Source: Verrucomicrobia bacterium 12-59-8
Lineage (GTDB): Bacteria > Verrucomicrobiota > Verrucomicrobiae > Verrucomicrobiales > Verrucomicrobiaceae
NCBI GenBank assembly: GCA_002279765.1
Contig: NCCR01000170.1
Location: 1,516 to 10,523 of the forward strand
DNA: 9,008 nucleotides
Reading direction: 5' to 3'
Below are positions 6,188 through 9,008 of this stretch, piece by piece. Each line of letters begins with the position of its first letter. Position 1 is the stretch's first letter. The position numbers were made by a program, and so were the translations under genes. The notes under the pieces were generated by a model that had not been told where the DNA came from, made no database searches, and saw nothing but the letters and a program-made list of their open reading frames with translations.

Positions 6188-7635
6188 AGGTCCTCGTTGC
6201 AGGTTGTGGGTTCGTAGGCGAGCGCGCCGCTGATCTCCTGCATGCCGCCGGGCATGAGGTGATCGGCCTGACGCATTCGTCGGAATCCGCCGCACGTCTC
6301 GCCATGGCCAAGCCATGGCGCACGGAGTCCTGTGACATTTCAGATCACGCTGCCGTCACCACGCTTGCCGACAAGCTCAATGCAGCCAGCATCAGCGTCG
6401 TCATCCATTGCGCCAGTTCCAGCCGGGGTGGTGCTGAAATGTACCAGACAGTCTATGTCGATGGCATGCGACATCTCACCCAGGCGTTCCCCACCGCCTT
6501 TCCGCTGTACACCAGCAGCACCAGTGTCTATCCCCAGGTGAAGGGTGAGATTGTCGATGAAACCAGCTTTGCCGACCCTGACCGCGACACCGGCCGCCTG
6601 CTGCGCGAAGCCGAAAACATCGCCCTGAACTCGCACGGTGCCGTCGCACGGCTTGCCGGCATCTATGGCCCTGGCCGCTCCTTCGTCTTGAAGAATCTGC
6701 TCGAAGGAAAGGCCGCCATCGAAGGCAATCAAGGGCAAGGCCGCATCCTCAATCAAATTCACGCCGATGACGCCGCCGCCGCGCTCATGCACCTCGTCAC
6801 TCAGCGCCTGGGTGGCATCTACAATGTCGCCGATGACGCCCAGATGACGCAGCGGCAATGCCTGGAACGATTGGGCACCCTTTTCGGCCTGAAACTTCCC
6901 GGAACACGCGAGCCAGATCCCAACCGCAAACGCGGCTGGAGCCACAAACGCGTCTCCAACACCAAGCTGCATGCCACCGGCTGGAAACCACGCTACGCGA
7001 GCTATTTCGATGCCTTGCGTGACGACCCCGACCTAGTCTCCTCCATTCTCGATCTGGTGCAAACCACCGGCGAAATCCCCCTGCACCGCCAGCCGAACAT
7101 CCTGCTCATCGGCCTGATGGGTTCGGGCAAAACCACCGTCGGCCGCATCGTCGCGCAGATGATCGGTTTCCAGATTGTCGACACCGATCATCTCATCGTC
7201 GACACCGTCGGAAAAAGCATTCCCGACATCTTTGCCACGGAAGGAGAATCCGCATTCCGCCAGCATGAATCCGCCGCTTTGCGCTCGCTGCTCGGCAAAC
7301 GCGGCTGCGTCATCGCCACCGGCGGCGGCATCGTTACCCAGGCGCGCAATCTGGCCATCCTGCGCCATCTCGGCTACATCGTCTGGCTTGACGCCGATCC
7401 TGAGCACCTCGCGCGCCGCACGGCGGTCAATACCAACCGTCCGCTGCTCAATGGCCAGGAAGATCCCAAAACCAAGCTCGAACGTCTGCTGACCGAGCGC
7501 AAGCCGCTCTACAAAAGCCTCGCCGATCTGCGCATCAAGACCGCCGAACTCACACCGCAGGAAACCGCGTATGGCGTCATGGAAAGCGCCCGCGTTTTCT
7601 TCTCCCGTCGGCAAAAGCTCGAGTCAGTGGACTGA
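6184..7635 (+). CDS. Fusion protein: SDR-type NAD(P)-binding domain + shikimate kinase
   Basis: This is one 483-residue chain with two domains. Residues 1 to about 285 are an extended or atypical short-chain dehydrogenase: MKVLVAGCGFVGE is the dinucleotide-binding GxGxxG, followed by VVIHCASS, YTSSTSVYP, VARLAGIYGPGR and INQIH-like contacts (LNQIHADDAA). It resembles YeeZ-type epimerase/dehydratase proteins. Residues about 302-475 are a full shikimate kinase (AroK/AroL): the P-loop GLMGSGKTTVG (310-320), VDTDHLI (Asp333, Asp335), FRQHE (Arg359), ATGGGIV (380-382), lid NTNRPLL (Arg419) and ERKPLY (Arg439). The kinase half should phosphorylate shikimate at O3 with ATP in chorismate synthesis in the cytoplasm. 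The role of the SDR half is unknown. There is no stop or frameshift between the domains. The gene starts inside the amidase stop (ATGA) and ends overlapping the convergent nuclease gene. Confidence 0.88.
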   Translation: MKVLVAGCGFVGERAADLLHAAGHEVIGLTHSSESAARLAMAKPWRTESCDISDHAAVTTLADKLNAASISVVIHCASSSRGGAEMYQTVYVDGMRHLTQAFPTAFPLYTSSTSVYPQVKGEIVDETSFADPDRDTGRLLREAENIALNSHGAVARLAGIYGPGRSFVLKNLLEGKAAIEGNQGQGRILNQIHADDAAAALMHLVTQRLGGIYNVADDAQMTQRQCLERLGTLFGLKLPGTREPDPNRKRGWSHKRVSNTKLHATGWKPRYASYFDALRDDPDLVSSILDLVQTTGEIPLHRQPNILLIGLMGSGKTTVGRIVAQMIGFQIVDTDHLIVDTVGKSIPDIFATEGESAFRQHESAALRSLLGKRGCVIATGGGIVTQARNLAILRHLGYIVWLDADPEHLARRTAVNTNRPLLNGQEDPKTKLERLLTERKPLYKSLADLRIKTAELTPQETAYGVMESARVFFSRRQKLESVD

Positions 7636-7636
7636 C
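7623..7636. repeat. Inverted repeat spanning both stop codons of convergent genes
   Basis: GTCAGT and ACTGAC, separated by GG, form a 14-base near-palindrome. It contains the stop codons of the SDR-shikimate kinase gene (TGA 7633-7635) and of the nuclease gene (7624-7626 on the minus strand). No T-run follows on either side, so it is not a convincing terminator. The symmetry may simply arise from two similar gene ends. Confidence 0.35.
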
Positions 7637-8613
7637 AAGCTCAGCTCCAGCTGATCCTCCGCCCCAAGCGCCCGCGCATCATGCCCGCGCAGACGAAGCT
7701 CTGCCGCAAACTCACGGGTAGAACCATGCACCAGGTAGATCCGGCGTGGTTTCACGATCTTGACCGTCTCGTGCAGTTCAGGGTAGTCCGCGTGATCACT
7801 CAACGGCAGCGCCAGATCGACACCGTAACGATACTTGGCGGACGGCTGAATGGCCCAGCCTGAAAGGATTGCCGTCCGCATTTTTGGCAGACCCAGTTTC
7901 GCGCCCGGTGGAAACACCAGCACGTGCCCTGCGGCCTCATCCGCCTGGAACAGCCGCCACTTTGGCAGCCTTCCCAGATGCGGCGCCAGCACGCCCGTGA
8001 TCTGCGCCACGCTCGGATGCACCATCACCGGCCATTCCTCATCGCGCAGCGCACAGAGAATTTCTTGTGCCTTGCCCAGCGAGTACCCCAGCAATACCGG
8101 GATACCGCCATCCCCCAGTGTTTCGCGCACAAACCCCAGCATCTGGGCGATTACATCCTCCGCCGGTGGAAACCAATACTTCGGCAGCCCAAACGTCGTC
8201 TCCATGATCAGCGTGTCCGCCTGCATCAGCTCGCAACGCTCCGCGCTCAGGCCCTGCCGCAGCTTGTAGTCGCCGGTATAGAGCAGCGTGGCTCCATCGG
8301 ATTTGCGCTTCAGATGCAGCATGGCCGAGCCGGCGATGTGTCCCGCAGGCAGCAGCCGCAGCTCCCAGCCTTCCCACTCAAACACCTCCCGCATTGGCAG
8401 TGCCACCACCACGCCTGATTTTTTCACCGATTTGCGCACCACCATGAGCTGATGCGTGATCTCCGTACAAAACGTCAGCGCATGCCGTGCCACATGGTCG
8501 CTGTGCGCATGCGAAACAAACGCCCGCTCCTTCCCAACATGCGGATCCAGCCACAGATCCGCCTCTGGCAGGTAAATGCCGCGTGGATGCGTGACTTCGA
8601 TGAGCGGCGGCAT
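7624..8613 (-). CDS. Beta-CASP metallo-beta-lactamase nuclease, DNA-ligase-associated exonuclease type
   Basis: The product is 329 residues from ATG 8613. The metallo-beta-lactamase metal motifs are intact: VSHAHSDHVARH (residues 34-44), LPAGHIAGSAML (His92) and LYTGDYKL (Asp115). The beta-CASP motifs follow: METTFGLPKYWFPP (Glu138), LSDHADYPEL (His274) and LVHGS (His296). The segments RGIYLPEADLWLDP, TTFGLPKYW and GYSLGKAQEIL resemble the family of putative exonucleases often encoded beside ATP-dependent DNA ligase and an Lhr-type helicase (TIGR04122-like). The expected role is 5' or 3' end processing of DNA, or possibly RNA, in the cytoplasm. No ligase or Lhr gene is visible here, so the usual partnership is not shown. 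The frame extends to an ATG at 8700, but the added 29 residues look non-homologous, and the family start fits MPPLIEVTHPRGIYL. Its end overlaps the convergent gene by 12 bases. Confidence 0.82.
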   Translation of the reverse strand: MPPLIEVTHPRGIYLPEADLWLDPHVGKERAFVSHAHSDHVARHALTFCTEITHQLMVVRKSVKKSGVVVALPMREVFEWEGWELRLLPAGHIAGSAMLHLKRKSDGATLLYTGDYKLRQGLSAERCELMQADTLIMETTFGLPKYWFPPAEDVIAQMLGFVRETLGDGGIPVLLGYSLGKAQEILCALRDEEWPVMVHPSVAQITGVLAPHLGRLPKWRLFQADEAAGHVLVFPPGAKLGLPKMRTAILSGWAIQPSAKYRYGVDLALPLSDHADYPELHETVKIVKPRRIYLVHGSTREFAAELRLRGHDARALGAEDQLELSLSVH

Positions 8614-8626
8614 GATTGGTGAGTGA

Positions 8627-9008
8627 TTTACGCTTGAGCCTCGCCTCTGTCGCCGCATTCTGCACCAGCCTGCCCAATCCCCTATCAGCCTCACGGCCAA
8701 ACATCACGAACGGCTCATCCAAAGCCTGGAGTTCTTTGACCGGCATATCCTGAAGCGAGGCACCCAGTTGTTCGAGCAACAGGCAGTGCGTCAAGTGAAC
8801 TGGGTGGAGCCAGTTGTCGTTCTCCTGGCAGAGGTACAGGGCAGTGAACTCTATCAGGTCACACTCGAATTCAGCCCTGGCGGGATAGAGACCTCCTGCA
8901 CCAGCCCCAAAGGGCATGCGCGTCAACTTAAGGGCTTCTTCCTCGATAAGACAGACTTGGCGGGTTTGATTCGGCGCAGGACAAACGTGTCGCGGTCTTC
9001 CACCAGCC
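8627..9008 (+). CDS. N-terminal part of an unidentified protein, possibly a SWIM/SNF2-type helicase (3' truncated; start unresolved)
   Basis: A plus-strand frame is open from 8627, just after an in-frame TGA (8624-8626), to the window end, 127 codons. The protein reads as a true domain: LIQSLEFFDRHILKRGTQ, LFEQQAVRQVNWVEP, AEVQGSELYQVTLEF, then SCTSPKGHARQ. The pattern RG..LF...V...A.VqGS..Y.V.L resembles the region preceding and entering SWIM zinc fingers at the N-terminus of some SNF2-family helicases. However, the CxCP motif is only CTSP and no CxH follows, so zinc binding is doubtful. No ATG, GTG or TTG occurs in frame between the TGA and TTG 8768; CTG 8660 and ATT 8657 are the only near-start codons close to the conserved part. 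An ATG at 8612 is in frame but is stopped after four codons. The start given here is the limit of the open frame. Coding status is fairly likely; function is weak inference. Confidence 0.5.

Noticed and set aside
6340..6972. 210-codon minus-strand frame inside the SDR domain (and a similar one at 7033-7614 inside the kinase domain)
   Set aside because: Both lie opposite well-recognised domains and have no domain-like content, so they are shadows.
8378..8926. 182-codon minus-strand frame spanning the nuclease N-terminus and the right-edge gene
   Set aside because: It overlaps the nuclease by more than 230 bases in another frame, and its C-terminal third is a Gly/Ala/Cys-rich shadow. The plus-strand reading of 8700-8940 gives a more protein-like sequence. 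It is not fully excluded for 8620-8926.

Overview
This GC-rich, gene-dense window looks like chromosomal DNA from the Verrucomicrobiota or a related PVC-group bacterium, close to Prosthecobacter or Verrucomicrobium in style. That placement is an inference. It rests on a very large PEP-CTERM protein built from beta-helix repeats, the tight packing of unrelated housekeeping genes, and weak or absent Shine-Dalgarno sequences. No rRNA, tRNA, CRISPR array, insertion sequence or phage gene was seen.

Layout. Positions 1-282 (+) hold the C-terminal end of a TPR protein. It faces, across 14 bases, the stop of a giant minus-strand gene (297-3716). That gene encodes a secreted protein of about 1139 residues with three copies of a ~175-residue module, a passenger-like C-terminal region and a PEP-CTERM sorting tail. 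Its 155-base leader (3717-3871) contains a perfect 9-bp stem-loop and a weak candidate promoter. Upstream on the same strand is a YmdB-family metallophosphoesterase (3872-4693). A short divergent gap (4694-4747) separates it from a plus-strand pair: an exported Amidase_3-type cell-wall amidase (4748-6187) and, overlapping it by 4 bases (ATGA), a two-domain protein joining an SDR-type NAD(P)-binding domain to a complete shikimate kinase (6184-7635). That gene overlaps by 12 bases the convergent end of a beta-CASP metallo-beta-lactamase nuclease of the DNA-ligase-associated exonuclease type (7624-8613, minus). The right edge carries the 5' part of a plus-strand gene that the usual start codons do not explain. 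Its product may begin with a SWIM/SNF2-type N-terminal region.

How the genes relate. There is no single pathway. The amidase (peptidoglycan cleavage) and the PEP-CTERM protein (surface display) are envelope functions. The shikimate kinase half of the fusion belongs to aromatic amino-acid synthesis. YmdB acts on cyclic nucleotides or RNA metabolism. The beta-CASP nuclease suggests DNA repair. I found no convincing new defence or mobile system. The most unusual items are the SDR-shikimate kinase fusion, the three-fold modular surface protein with a hairpin in its leader, the Asn-to-Asp change in the YmdB metal site, and the start-less reading frame at the right edge.
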